Assembly: GCA_937991535.1 (NCBI GenBank)
Contig: CALKHN010000041.1
Location: forward strand, 48,448 to 112,447
Length of the DNA: 64,000 nucleotides
Origin: an uncultured Sphingobacteriales bacterium
Lineage (GTDB): Bacteria; Bacteroidota; Bacteroidia; Chitinophagales; Chitinophagaceae
Direction: 5' to 3'
The translations under genes and the position numbers were made by a program. This document shows positions 27,026-36,751 of the stretch, in pieces; positions within the stretch are counted from its first letter, which is position 1; the number at the start of each line of letters is the position of its first letter. The notes under the pieces were generated by a model. That model ran no database searches. It was given only the letters and a program-made list of their open reading frames with translations, and was not told where the DNA came from.

Positions 27026-27709
27026 TTAGCCCGTTACCAAAAGGCTTTTTTTTGTAACGAGCAAATCGTTAAATATCTTTCGGCCATCCGTGTTGCCCAG
27101 TGCCGCATTGCATGCCCTTTCCGGATGAGGCATCATACCAAAAACATTTCGGGTAGCGTTAGTTATGCCGGCTATATTACGCAGGCTTCCATTAGGATTG
27201 GCAGCAGCGGTTATTTCTCCTGATGCATTACAATAACGATAAATCACCTGATTATTTTCTTCCAGCATATCCAGCGTTTTGTCGTCTGCATAATACCTTC
27301 CCTCTCCATGGGCTAAAGGAATTTTTGCCGGTATGTCATCTTCTCCTTTTATATATACATTCTGGCAAACGAATTTCATATTTTCATTGCGCAGTAAAAC
27401 GCCGGGCAGCAAACCTGCCTCACATAATATTTGAAACCCGTTGCAAATGCCTAAAACTTTACCGCCTTTTTGAGCAAACGCAATTACACTCTGCATCATA
27501 GGGCTAAACCTGGCAATTGCGCCGCAACGCAGATAATCACCATAAGAAAACCCTCCCGGCAAAACAATGCAGTCATCTTTATCAAAAGCGCTCAGATCCT
27601 TATCCTTGTGCCAAAGTTCAATTACGTCATAACCAAGATCTTCTCTCAGGGCATACATCATATCTCTGTCGCAATTTGAACCTGGAAAAACAACTACGCC
27701 AAATTTCAT
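27026..27709 (-). CDS. purQ: Phosphoribosylformylglycinamidine synthase subunit PurQ
   Basis: Glutaminase subunit of FGAM synthase in purine biosynthesis; supplies ammonia to PurL. Seen: start MKFGVVVFPGSNCDRD, catalytic Cys in VLGICNGFQIL (about residue 88) and the His/Glu pair in MPHPERA near 198. The 227-aa length is standard. PurL and PurS are not adjacent. A near-perfect promoter lies upstream on the minus strand, so it is likely transcribed alone. Confidence 0.97.
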   Translation of the reverse strand: MKFGVVVFPGSNCDRDMMYALREDLGYDVIELWHKDKDLSAFDKDDCIVLPGGFSYGDYLRCGAIARFSPMMQSVIAFAQKGGKVLGICNGFQILCEAGLLPGVLLRNENMKFVCQNVYIKGEDDIPAKIPLAHGEGRYYADDKTLDMLEENNQVIYRYCNASGEITAAANPNGSLRNIAGITNATRNVFGMMPHPERACNAALGNTDGRKIFNDLLVTKKSLLVTG

Positions 27710-27731
27710 AACTGATTATTATTATAGACTG

Positions 27732-27763
27732 CAAAGGTATGTTGTTGAGCGGGATATGACAAA
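27732..27763 (-). promoter_or_regulatory. purQ promoter (TTTG - 20 bp - TACCTTTG)
   Basis: On the minus strand TTTG (27763-27760), exactly 20 bases, then TACCTTTG (27739-27732): full agreement with the Bacteroidota -33/-7 consensus. The -7 box ends 22 bases before the ATG. Confidence 0.8.
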
Positions 27764-27769
27764 CGGGGA

Positions 27770-27884
27770 GGGTGCATTTCAAATTTTCGCTTATGCACCA
27801 CTTTCCGGTCGGTGAGACACCGACCGGAAAGTGGACTCTGCAGGCGGGTGTCACCACCCGCCTGCGAAAATTTGAAATGCGCCT
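27770..27884. repeat. 115-bp cruciform element, copy B
   Basis: Outer 21-bp inverted repeat (27770-27790 with 27864-27884, nearly perfect). Two perfect inner hairpins: a 16-bp stem around loop GAGAC (27798-27834) and an 11-bp stem GCAGGCGGGTG around loop TCAC (27840-27865). Same length, layout and end consensus (GGGTGCATnnYAAATTnTCGC) as copy A at 18635. It begins 6 bases beyond the purQ -33 box. Confidence 0.8.
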
Positions 27885-28036
27885 AACGGGGATAAGTTTG
27901 AAATTCCGATACAATTAAACGTCATGAATAGATATTTTGCGGAATAGATTCCGTTTCCTGCATTTATTTTAGAATATTTGCTGTTTTATACGGTATAACA
28001 CTTATATTTATGCGCATTTATGCATTTTTATAAAAA

Positions 28037-28870
28037 ATGACGCAGGTAAAAAAATACAATATGGTGCTTACAACAGAGATGCCATCGCGATTTGACGGAC
28101 TGGAGAAAATGACAGTAATGGAAATCCTGGAAGGCATCAACAGCGAGGATCAATCAGTTTCATTAGCGGTAGCGAAAGCCATTCCCCAGATCAATGCGTT
28201 GGTAACAGCCATTGTGAAAAGAATGAAAAAGGGTGGGCGGCTTTTTTATATCGGCGCCGGTACCAGTGGCAGGCTTGGTATACTGGACGCATCTGAGTGT
28301 CCCCCAACATTTGGGGTGCCGGAAGACTGGGTCATTGGAATTATGGCCGGTGGGGACGGCGCAATAAGAAAAGCCATTGAATTTGCTGAAGATAATAAGG
28401 AAAAAGCCATCAATGATTTAGAAGAATATGCGATTAACAAATCAGATTCCATTATCGGTATAGCTGCCTCCGGCACTACACCTTATGTTATTGGAGGCGT
28501 AGAAAGTGCCCGGAAATCCGGACTACTCACCGGCTGTATTACCTGTAATATGAACTCTCCATTGGGCGCCGCTGTACAGTACCCGGTAGAAATAGTAACA
28601 GGAGCCGAATTTATAACGGGAAGCACGCGAATGAAGGCCGGTACAGCTCAAAAGCTTGCATTAAACATGATCTCCACGGCAGTAATGATACAATTGGGGA
28701 GGGTAAAGGGAAACAAAATGATAGATATGAAATTAAGCAACAATAAACTGATTGCCCGGGGAGTGAATATTGTAATGAAAGAACTGAATGTTGACAGGCA
28801 AGCTGCAAAACAGCTTATTGCAGAAAATAAAAATGTACGAAAGGCGCTCGAAGCCCGCAAACCTGTTTAA
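28037..28870 (+). CDS. murQ: N-acetylmuramic acid 6-phosphate etherase
   Basis: Cleaves the lactyl ether of MurNAc-6-phosphate to GlcNAc-6-phosphate and D-lactate in peptidoglycan recycling. SIS-fold enzyme. Seen: YIGAGTSGRLGILDASECPP (about residue 71, with the active-site Glu), GIAASGTTPYVIGGVESA near 138, the EFITGSTRMKAGTAQKLALN block near 190 and a C-terminal helical segment NVRKALEA. 277 aa is slightly shorter than the roughly 300 of enteric MurQ but complete. The genes downstream (SusC/D, ROK kinase, MFS, SIS) support an amino-sugar recovery locus. Confidence 0.95.
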   Translation: MTQVKKYNMVLTTEMPSRFDGLEKMTVMEILEGINSEDQSVSLAVAKAIPQINALVTAIVKRMKKGGRLFYIGAGTSGRLGILDASECPPTFGVPEDWVIGIMAGGDGAIRKAIEFAEDNKEKAINDLEEYAINKSDSIIGIAASGTTPYVIGGVESARKSGLLTGCITCNMNSPLGAAVQYPVEIVTGAEFITGSTRMKAGTAQKLALNMISTAVMIQLGRVKGNKMIDMKLSNNKLIARGVNIVMKELNVDRQAAKQLIAENKNVRKALEARKPV

Positions 28871-29139
28871 TTGAAAACATTTTGCAGCTATTAAATGCTT
28901 TTTTGCATTTTATATCTGTTTTTTGCTGGTTATTGCATTTTTATGGTTATCTTGTTCTAACAATGGATATACCACAATTTACATTGTACAAGGGCAAGGT
29001 TATTTACTATGCCTCCCATTTTTGACAACCTTATGAATCACCCTCTATTAAACAAACCATTAAAAATTAAATCACTGCCGCTTAAAACGGCCCACAACAA
29101 ATATAATTTCCTTTAATATTTATCACTAAAACGATTGCT

Positions 29140-32100
29140 ATGACCAAACTTCAGCGCTTTTTGCTCCTGACAGGCATTCTGCTTTGTCATTTGTCGCTGC
29201 CGGCACAAGAAAAGACCATAACTGGCCGCGTTGTATCTAAAAATGAAAAAGAACCACTCGCCGGTGTATCCGTAACCAATATTGCTACAAACAGCAATAC
29301 GATGACAGATGAAAACGGGAATTTCCGTATTGCTGCACAAACCGGGCAAAGACTGAGCTTTTCATTTGTAGGGTTTAAAACAGGTTTCATTACCGTAGCT
29401 GCCGCCAGTACGCTCACCATTGAACTGCAAAATGCAGATAACGTTTTGGATGATGTAGTAATAGTAGGGTATGGCACACAAAAAAGGGGAAATCTCACCG
29501 GCGCGGTTTCCACTATTGACGTTCAGAAATCTGTACAGAACAGGCCCGTTGCCGATGTGGGCAGAGCCATGCAGGGTGGGGCATCGGGGTTAAGCGTTAC
29601 CATTCCCAGCGGCGAAATAGGTTCTGACCCTATCATCAGGATCCGCGGTCAAATGGGCTCTTTCCGGGGTGGCGCTTCTCCGCTTATATTGCTCGACAAC
29701 GTTGAAATACCCAGCATACAACTGGTAAACCCGAACGATATTGCCAATATAACCATTTTAAAAGACGCGGCAGCCGCGTCTATTTATGGTTCAAAAGCAT
29801 CTTTCGGCGTAATATTGATTACTACCAAAAAAGGCGCCGCGGGTGGCAAACCCCAGGTGAGCTACACAAATAACTTTTCCTGGCAGAATGTATGGAAAGA
29901 CCTTGAGATGGCACGTGTGAACGGATTGAAATATACCGTTGACGCTGCAGAACGGGTAGGTACTTTTACACCAACAGGTGCTTTCTATTATGTAGACAGA
30001 GGGAGTTACGAAAAGGCGGCTGCATGGAATGAAAAGTATGGCAGTACAATAGGTAAAAATGATCCAACCGTTTTTGGAAGAGACTGGTTTGTGCAGGGCT
30101 CCAATCAAAAAATGGGTGTACGCACATACGATCCTTACGATTATATGATAAAAGAATGGGCTCCTACGCAGCAGCACAATCTTTCATTTGGACTTACTAC
30201 AGGTAAAACTTCTTATAACCTGGGACTGGGGTTACTGGATCAAAGCGGTATGATAAAACCCGCTAAAAAAGATCAGTTTACAAGGTACAACGCTTCACTG
30301 AAAATATCCAGCGAGGTCAACAAATACCTTACCATAAGGGGTGGCGCGTTATATTCTCAAAGGAATAAAGAATATCCGTATGTAACGAGTTCTACCACTG
30401 CCGACCCGTGGCTGTACCTTTATCGCTGGGGGCCTTTATATCCATTTGGCAATGATCAAAACGGCGACCCTATCCGCAGCCCTGTAAGTGAAATGGCGGC
30501 CGCCAATACCGCGAATATTTTGCAGAATTATACAAACATGAGCCTGGGCGCCACTATAAATATCCGGAGCAACTGGAAAGTAGATTTTGACTATACGCAC
30601 ACCAACCAGGAGGAGTTGTGGAAACGGCCCGGCACCAGGTATACCGCCCGCAACTCGTGGGCTGCACCAAAGGCCAGGGTTGATGCAGATGGCAACCGGC
30701 TATATGTAAATGATGCAGGACAGGTAGTACCTTCTACTGACCCGGGTGCTATTCCGGCTTATGATCTGTCTTACGACACCTACACTTCCTACGGTGCTAA
30801 CCCGGATCATTTCGCCAGAACCGCCACTAATTTTTCCAGCAATACCATCAATGCGTATACCACGTATAATCTTGATTTAGGCAGTGATCACAGGTTCAAA
30901 TTTATTGCAGGGATCAACCGCGTTACCGCCACAACCGAATGGCAGTTTTCACAGATCACCAACCTGTCGGATATCACCAACCCACAGTTTGATTTTGGAA
31001 CAGGCACCCAAACCATTGGTGGAGATAAGTTTTGGGAATCACAGTTGGGTTATTTTGGCCGTATCAACTATGCGTTCAAAGAAAAATATCTTCTTGAGGG
31101 CAATCTCCGTTATGATGGTTCCTCGAAGTTTCCAACAAACCTGAAATGGCGTTGGTTTCCCTCTTTTTCTGCGGGTTGGGTAGCCAGCGAAGAATCATTT
31201 ATGGAATGGAGCCGCCCGGTATTAAGTTCTCTTAAACTCCGTGGCTCATGGGGCTCCATCGGAGACCAAAGCGTTCCCAATAATCTATATATAGCAATCA
31301 TGCCCAGCGGACAATCTACCTGGATTGGCGGAAACGGGGCAAGAGTAAATTATGTGGGCTCTCCGGCCGCTGTTGCTGCAAGCATACGCTGGCAGGATAT
31401 TGTTACTACCAACTTTGGAGTAGATGCCGGATTTTTAAATGGCAGGCTCAATGTGAATTTTGACATCTTCCAAAGAAATACCAACAACATGATCGTGCCG
31501 GCAGAAGGCATTCCTTTAACCTTTGGCACAGGCGCTCCCCAGAGCAACTATGGCGCTCTGAAAACCGAGGGCTGGGATCTCGGACTTTCTTTCAACCACA
31601 GATTTGAAAACGGGTTAGGCATAAACATCAGCGGTAACCTCTCGGATTCAAAAACCATTTTAACCGCCTATGGCTCAGGCACCCAGGTTACAGGAAACTA
31701 TAATGGTAAAGTGATAGGCGAAATATGGGGATATCGTACAGACCGTTTATATCAAACAGACGATTTTACATTGGACGGGTCCAACAATCCTGTATTGATA
31801 ACCTTAACCGATGCTGAAACGGTATTGTATACCGGCAAAAAGGTCTATCAGTTAAAACCAGGGGCAGATGGCAAGAAGCCTGTTTACCAGGCATATTTGC
31901 AAAACTCCTCCAACTTCAGGTTTGGCCCCGGCGATGTGAAGTTTAAAGATGTGAATGGTGATGGAGAGATCAATAATGGCAAAGGCACATTAAATGATCA
32001 CGGCGACCTGGAAGTAATAGGCAATTCTAATCCAAGGTATGAATACGGCTTCAGAATAGGAGCTGATTACAAAGGTTTTGATATCAGCGCGTTTTTCCAG

Positions 32101-32565
32101 GGCGTAGCCAGCCGTAAGATCTGGGGACAGGGCTTTTTAAGCATACCCGGCTTTCAATCTTCCGATGGCGCCATGCCTGAAGCTATCGCAGGCAACTACT
32201 GGACGCCCGAAACGCCCAACGCTTTTTATCCGGCTGCTTACAACAATGCCGGCAGCAATACTGCAAACAATATGCAGGTGCAGGACAGGTACCTGCTGAA
32301 CATGGCCTATATGCGTTTGAAAAACCTGACAGTGGGGTACTCCTTGCCGCAAACATTGCTTAACAAGGCACACATCAATACTTTGAGAGTATATGTAGCG
32401 CTGGAGAATTTTATCACCTGGGATCACCTGGGAGGATTACCTGTTGACCCGGAAAGCATAAGCGGCTATTCCATGTGGAATGAATCCAACTATAACCTGG
32501 GCCGTACAGGTACTGGTGTGCCGGCTTTTAAAAGCTTTTCTGCAGGTGTTCAATTAACCTTTTAA
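29140..32565 (+). CDS. SusC/RagA-type TonB-dependent outer-membrane transporter
   Basis: Outer-membrane barrel that imports glycans or peptides bound by its SusD partner. Seen: a signal peptide ending LPAQ, a carboxypeptidase-like regulatory domain (TGRVVSKNEKEPLAGVSV, residues 28-105), the SusC signature DDVVIVGYGTQKRGNLTGAV, a TonB plug with ILKDAAAASIYGSKASFGVI, and a beta-barrel ending in the C-terminal aromatic SAGVQLTF. 1141 aa is typical. It precedes susD by 2 bases. No anti-sigma or two-component regulator is next to the pair. Substrate inferred from context as a murein-derived amino sugar. Confidence 0.96.
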   Translation: MTKLQRFLLLTGILLCHLSLPAQEKTITGRVVSKNEKEPLAGVSVTNIATNSNTMTDENGNFRIAAQTGQRLSFSFVGFKTGFITVAAASTLTIELQNADNVLDDVVIVGYGTQKRGNLTGAVSTIDVQKSVQNRPVADVGRAMQGGASGLSVTIPSGEIGSDPIIRIRGQMGSFRGGASPLILLDNVEIPSIQLVNPNDIANITILKDAAAASIYGSKASFGVILITTKKGAAGGKPQVSYTNNFSWQNVWKDLEMARVNGLKYTVDAAERVGTFTPTGAFYYVDRGSYEKAAAWNEKYGSTIGKNDPTVFGRDWFVQGSNQKMGVRTYDPYDYMIKEWAPTQQHNLSFGLTTGKTSYNLGLGLLDQSGMIKPAKKDQFTRYNASLKISSEVNKYLTIRGGALYSQRNKEYPYVTSSTTADPWLYLYRWGPLYPFGNDQNGDPIRSPVSEMAAANTANILQNYTNMSLGATINIRSNWKVDFDYTHTNQEELWKRPGTRYTARNSWAAPKARVDADGNRLYVNDAGQVVPSTDPGAIPAYDLSYDTYTSYGANPDHFARTATNFSSNTINAYTTYNLDLGSDHRFKFIAGINRVTATTEWQFSQITNLSDITNPQFDFGTGTQTIGGDKFWESQLGYFGRINYAFKEKYLLEGNLRYDGSSKFPTNLKWRWFPSFSAGWVASEESFMEWSRPVLSSLKLRGSWGSIGDQSVPNNLYIAIMPSGQSTWIGGNGARVNYVGSPAAVAASIRWQDIVTTNFGVDAGFLNGRLNVNFDIFQRNTNNMIVPAEGIPLTFGTGAPQSNYGALKTEGWDLGLSFNHRFENGLGINISGNLSDSKTILTAYGSGTQVTGNYNGKVIGEIWGYRTDRLYQTDDFTLDGSNNPVLITLTDAETVLYTGKKVYQLKPGADGKKPVYQAYLQNSSNFRFGPGDVKFKDVNGDGEINNGKGTLNDHGDLEVIGNSNPRYEYGFRIGADYKGFDISAFFQGVASRKIWGQGFLSIPGFQSSDGAMPEAIAGNYWTPETPNAFYPAAYNNAGSNTANNMQVQDRYLLNMAYMRLKNLTVGYSLPQTLLNKAHINTLRVYVALENFITWDHLGGLPVDPESISGYSMWNESNYNLGRTGTGVPAFKSFSAGVQLTF

Positions 32566-32567
32566 AC

Positions 32568-34409
32568 TTGATTATGATGAAGAATATTAAATTAATATAT
32601 AGCCTGGCGGCAGTTGTTTTATTCGCAAGCTGTAATAAAAATGTACTGGACCGCCCACCGTTAACCAGCTATGTTGACGGGCAATTCTGGCGCAATGAAG
32701 ATGATATCCGCATGTATACCAACAGCTATTATCCCAATTATTTCAGTGGCTACAATACATCTTTTACCGCTGATTACACGCCGGTAAGGGGATATACATT
32801 TTCAGATGATCTTACGGGCAAAAATGTACAGCTCAGCTTTGAAAGCAGTGTGCCCACATCAAGGGGGTCTACATCGGAATCTGCAGGGTGGATGCAAACC
32901 TATGCAGGGCCAACCTGGGATTTCGCATGGGTAAGAAAATCGAATATTCTGCTTGACCGCCTCGAAAACACAGCCAAACCCAATATTTCTGAAGATGCAT
33001 ACAAGCACTGGACAGCCGTTGCCCGCTTTTTCAGGGGATTTGAATACAGCCGGCTGGTAAGTGTTTTCGGGAATGTTCCGTATTTCGATAAAGTAGTAGC
33101 CGATGATGATTTAGCTACTCTGTTCAAAGACAGGGACGACCGCGGTCTTGTAATGGACAATGTGTATGATGATTTTAAATACGTATTGGCAAATATCCGC
33201 GAAAATGACGGGGCGCTGTTTTTAAACAAATACATAGCAGCCGCATTTATTTCAAGATTCATGTTGTTTGAAGGCACTTACCAGCATTACAATGGATTGG
33301 ATGCTGCAAGAGCAAAAAAATACCTAGATTTTGCGGTAGAAGCGGCTGAAATAGTGATGAACAGCAACAAGTATAATTTTGGGAAGGATTTCAAATCTTT
33401 GTTTTCTTCAGAAAGCCTGGCAGGTCATCCAGAGGTGTTGCTGTACAGGGTATATGATGCGGCATTAACGGTAACCCATTGTATAGGTTCTTATCAAAAT
33501 GGCACCGAGACAGTAGGCGTGGATGCTAATCTTGTGCTGATCAAGTCATTTATCGCCAATGACGGAAAAGTTTGGCAAGACTCAGACGTACCTGATGCTG
33601 AAAGCTTTACAATTGCCGACCTGGTAAAAACACGGGACCCCCGTTTTGAAGCCTCGTTTATTGATAAAGCGAATACGTCTTCCGCCACACTTTTGTATGG
33701 CTTTAAGTTTGCCTCAAGAGACGCGATAACTTACATTGGTAAAACCTATCCTGCAGCCTGGGGCAGCAATACCAACACAAGTGATGCCCCTGTTATGCGA
33801 CTGGCAGAAGTGGTATTGAACTGGATAGAAGCAAAAGCAGTATTGGCAGAATACCTTAACGGCAGCCCCGTTACACAGGAAGATATAGATAAATCAATTA
33901 ATGCCATACGTCTGCGTCCGCTTGATGCAGCGGCGGCTGATAAAGGTGTGCAACAAACAGCACCATTAATGTTGGGAGCATTACCCAATGATCCCGGCAG
34001 GGATGCAGATGTGCCTTCTTTGATTTGGGAAATTCGCCGCGAAAGAAGAATGGAGTTTGTATTCGAGCATACCAGGCTTTTGGATTTGAAACGGTGGAAA
34101 AAACTTGATAACATGAATTTCAGCACCAACCCTGATTATTTCCTTGGACCCTGGGTAAATGTGCAAACTGAAGCGCCGGCGTATTTAACAGCTACTTATG
34201 TTGGCAGAACAAAAGTTAAGTTATTGGATGGCACTGTTGTTACCTACGATGGAACCAATGCCGCTTCGCTGGTTGGGTTCTGGATGGTAGATAATGCGCA
34301 AAACAGGAATCCTTTTACGGATCAGGCTTACCTGGCGCCTGTAGGGCAGTCCCAGATCATTCAATACGAGGAAAAGGGATATAAGCTCACTCAAACTACA
34401 GGCTGGTAA
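32568..34409 (+). CDS. SusD/RagB-type surface glycan-binding lipoprotein
   Basis: Outer-membrane lipoprotein forming the lid of the SusC barrel. Seen: a lipoprotein signal with FASC (about residue 22), then LDRPPLTSYVDGQFWRNEDD, helical TPR-like region (WTAVARFFRGFEYSRLVSVFG near 145), the late conserved VLNWIEAKAVLAEY and IRRERRMEFVFEHTRLLDLKRW. 613 aa is normal. The start is ATG ATT ATG ATG; the third or fourth codon could be used. Paired directly with the SusC gene. Confidence 0.96.
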   Translation: MIMMKNIKLIYSLAAVVLFASCNKNVLDRPPLTSYVDGQFWRNEDDIRMYTNSYYPNYFSGYNTSFTADYTPVRGYTFSDDLTGKNVQLSFESSVPTSRGSTSESAGWMQTYAGPTWDFAWVRKSNILLDRLENTAKPNISEDAYKHWTAVARFFRGFEYSRLVSVFGNVPYFDKVVADDDLATLFKDRDDRGLVMDNVYDDFKYVLANIRENDGALFLNKYIAAAFISRFMLFEGTYQHYNGLDAARAKKYLDFAVEAAEIVMNSNKYNFGKDFKSLFSSESLAGHPEVLLYRVYDAALTVTHCIGSYQNGTETVGVDANLVLIKSFIANDGKVWQDSDVPDAESFTIADLVKTRDPRFEASFIDKANTSSATLLYGFKFASRDAITYIGKTYPAAWGSNTNTSDAPVMRLAEVVLNWIEAKAVLAEYLNGSPVTQEDIDKSINAIRLRPLDAAAADKGVQQTAPLMLGALPNDPGRDADVPSLIWEIRRERRMEFVFEHTRLLDLKRWKKLDNMNFSTNPDYFLGPWVNVQTEAPAYLTATYVGRTKVKLLDGTVVTYDGTNAASLVGFWMVDNAQNRNPFTDQAYLAPVGQSQIIQYEEKGYKLTQTTGW

Positions 34410-34456
34410 TGGTTGCTATAGAAAAACAGCACTAAACCACCATATGTAAGCATTAT

Positions 34457-34495
34457 AAAAAAATACAGTCTGCTTTTTGGGGACTGTATTTTTTT
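34457..34495 (+). terminator. Terminator after susD
   Basis: Stem AATACAGTC/GACTGTATT flanked by A- and T-runs, loop of 11 bases, then T-run. It separates the SusC/D unit from the ROK kinase start by about 120 bases. Confidence 0.75.
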
Positions 34496-34617
34496 ACGCT
34501 ATTCTACTTGAATCCGCCTTCTATTTTCTCCCATTGCTCCCAACATTTCATTTAACTTACACACTCCGGCAAATTTCCGCTTTATGCTTTTACCAATCAT
34601 TAAAAACTCTACATACT

Positions 34618-35565
34618 ATGGCTGTACTGGGCATTGATCTGGGTGGAACCAAATTACTGATTGGCGTTTTTTCGGAAAGCGGTGAATTATCGTATAAAGA
34701 AAAAGCAGATCTTGAAAACAGGCAGGGTGCGGAAGTGGGAGCATTCATCACTCAAAAGATAAACGCCCTGCAAACAGAATGGCAGCAAAAAGGTGATCGT
34801 ATATCTGCTGCGGGCATAGCTGTACCAGGCATCATTAACCCCGAAAGCGGCATCGTGTGGGCGCCCAATATACCAGGGTGGGAAGCCTATCCACTTTTGA
34901 ATGAATTAAAGCAAAATTGTAACAGTATCAGTATAACTATAGACAACGACCGGTCGTGCAGCCTTTTGGGAGAAATATGGAAAGGAAATGCACGCCAATG
35001 CAGGAACGTAATTTTTCTTACCATAGGCACGGGAATAGGTGCGGGTATCATGGCCAATGGCAATATCATAAACGGAGCGCAGGGTATATCCGGGGCTATT
35101 GGATGGATGGCATTGACTACCCCTTTTCGTGATGCATATACATCATGCGGTTGCTTTGAACAGCATGCATCCGGCGAAGGCATTGCCAAATCGGCCCGTG
35201 AATTGCTGCAATCAGAAAAAATTACAACCAGTTTGTTAAGCCGTATTCCTCTAAAGGATATTAAAGCCCGTCATGTATTTAATGCTTATAGCTATGGTGA
35301 TCCAGCCGCTATAAAAATAATAAGGCAATGCATACAATACTGGGGAATGGCAACTGCTAACCTGGTGAGTCTTCTTAATCCTGAAAAAATTATTTTTGGC
35401 GGAGGTGTGTTCGGTCCCGCGTTGCAGTTTTTGCCTGAAATTATTGAAGAGGCCCGCCAGTGGGCACAACCGGTTAGCATTAAACACACAAAATTTGAAC
35501 CTTCTGCACTGGGCAACGAAGCGTGTTTGTATGGCGCTGCGCATTTAGCGCTAAAAAATAAATAA
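34618..35565 (+). CDS. ROK family sugar kinase
   Basis: Cytoplasmic ATP-dependent sugar kinase or glucokinase-like protein. Seen: the phosphate-1 motif GIDLGGTKLLIGVF at the start, a SITIDNDRSCSLLGE block with the catalytic Asp, IGTGIGAGIMANG, and the zinc-region remnant TSCGCFEQHASGEG. The consensus CxCGxxGC is only partly kept, so metal binding is doubtful. I use the ATG at 34618 (315 aa); the longer frame from 34477 begins inside the upstream terminator. In this cluster it would phosphorylate MurNAc, GlcNAc or a related sugar; this is inference. Confidence 0.9.
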   Translation: MAVLGIDLGGTKLLIGVFSESGELSYKEKADLENRQGAEVGAFITQKINALQTEWQQKGDRISAAGIAVPGIINPESGIVWAPNIPGWEAYPLLNELKQNCNSISITIDNDRSCSLLGEIWKGNARQCRNVIFLTIGTGIGAGIMANGNIINGAQGISGAIGWMALTTPFRDAYTSCGCFEQHASGEGIAKSARELLQSEKITTSLLSRIPLKDIKARHVFNAYSYGDPAAIKIIRQCIQYWGMATANLVSLLNPEKIIFGGGVFGPALQFLPEIIEEARQWAQPVSIKHTKFEPSALGNEACLYGAAHLALKNK

Positions 35566-36726
35566 ATGAAAGCTTCAGCAACATACAATAAAACAACGCT
35601 TTTTATTTCTGCCTGTTGCGGGCTGTTGCTTTTTGGTATCGCACTGCTTACGCTGGGAAGCGTATCGCAGGGCCTCCAGCAAAACTTTAAATTAGATAAA
35701 CTTAAGGCAGGAACGCTGTTTGCTATCCTGCCTGCAGGGCTTCTTACGGGCTCGCTTTTTTTTGGTCCTGTATGCGACAGGTATGGATATAAGATATTGC
35801 TCGTAAGTGCTTGTTTGCTGCTGGCAACAGGCTTTACAGGCATTGCTTATTCGCCATCCACCGAATGGCTTCAGTTCTCCATCTTTATCTTTGGCTTGGC
35901 CGGCGGAATCATCAACGGAGCCACTAATGCCGTAGTCGCCGATATTAGCGGCGAATACAAAGGCGCCAACCTCAGTCTGCTGGGTGTGTCTTTCGGGATC
36001 GGAGCGCTTGGCTTACCGTTTGTGCTCGGTTTACTGAAGCAGTATTACACCTATCCCATCATTCTTTCGGGCGCAGCCCTTATCGCATTTGGCGTTGCAT
36101 TGTTTTATGTGCTCATCCGTTTCCCTGCACCCAAAATAACGCAGGGACAGTCATTGAAAAAAAGCCTTGAATTATTAAAAGATGCGGTACTGTTGCTGAT
36201 CGCTTTTTATCTTTTTTGCCAGAGCAGCCTTGAGGCGATTGTAAACAACTGGACAACTACCTTTTTGATTGAGCGAAAAAACCTTTCTGAAGGCAATGCG
36301 TTGTATGCCCTTTCGGCCTGCATTGCAGGCGTGACGATTATGCGGTTTCTAACAGGAACCATTTTTCGCAAAATAACGGCCAAAAGTATCCTATTGCTTT
36401 CTTTCGGTTTATTTTTTTGCGGAATTGTTGCACTGCAAGTTACAGGTTCCTTTATTACTGCGCTTTCGGGACTTCTGATCCTGGGGGCAGGCATTGCCGG
36501 GGGTTTCCCTATTATGCTGGGACTGGTGGGCAACCGTTATGCTGCGTTATCAGGTACCGCGTTTAGCCTGGTATTAGTGATCGCTATTACCGGAAATATA
36601 CTGGTTAACTACCTGATGGGAATAGTGGCAGCAAGGTATGGTATACAACATTTTATTACCTTATTGTATGCCGAGCTTGTGGTAATGGTATTGCTCTTTA
36701 TTTTTATTTTTAAAAAAATACAGTAA
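35566..36726 (+). CDS. MFS sugar transporter
   Basis: Inner-membrane permease, 386 aa with about 12 hydrophobic segments. Seen: the first loop motif LLTGSLFFGPVCDRYGYK (MFS motif A, about residue 62) and a second-half repeat of the fold. It starts on the base after the kinase stop codon, so the two are translationally linked. Context suggests uptake of the sugar that the kinase phosphorylates. It shows no domain that would fix the substrate. Confidence 0.88.
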   Translation: MKASATYNKTTLFISACCGLLLFGIALLTLGSVSQGLQQNFKLDKLKAGTLFAILPAGLLTGSLFFGPVCDRYGYKILLVSACLLLATGFTGIAYSPSTEWLQFSIFIFGLAGGIINGATNAVVADISGEYKGANLSLLGVSFGIGALGLPFVLGLLKQYYTYPIILSGAALIAFGVALFYVLIRFPAPKITQGQSLKKSLELLKDAVLLLIAFYLFCQSSLEAIVNNWTTTFLIERKNLSEGNALYALSACIAGVTIMRFLTGTIFRKITAKSILLLSFGLFFCGIVALQVTGSFITALSGLLILGAGIAGGFPIMLGLVGNRYAALSGTAFSLVLVIAITGNILVNYLMGIVAARYGIQHFITLLYAELVVMVLLFIFIFKKIQ

Positions 36727-36751
36727 ATATTCACTTTTAAAATTTCATCTC

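Noticed and set aside
34477..34617. N-terminal extension of the ROK kinase (47 residues)
   Set aside because: It begins inside the terminator hairpin after susD and precedes the canonical ROK start at 34618.
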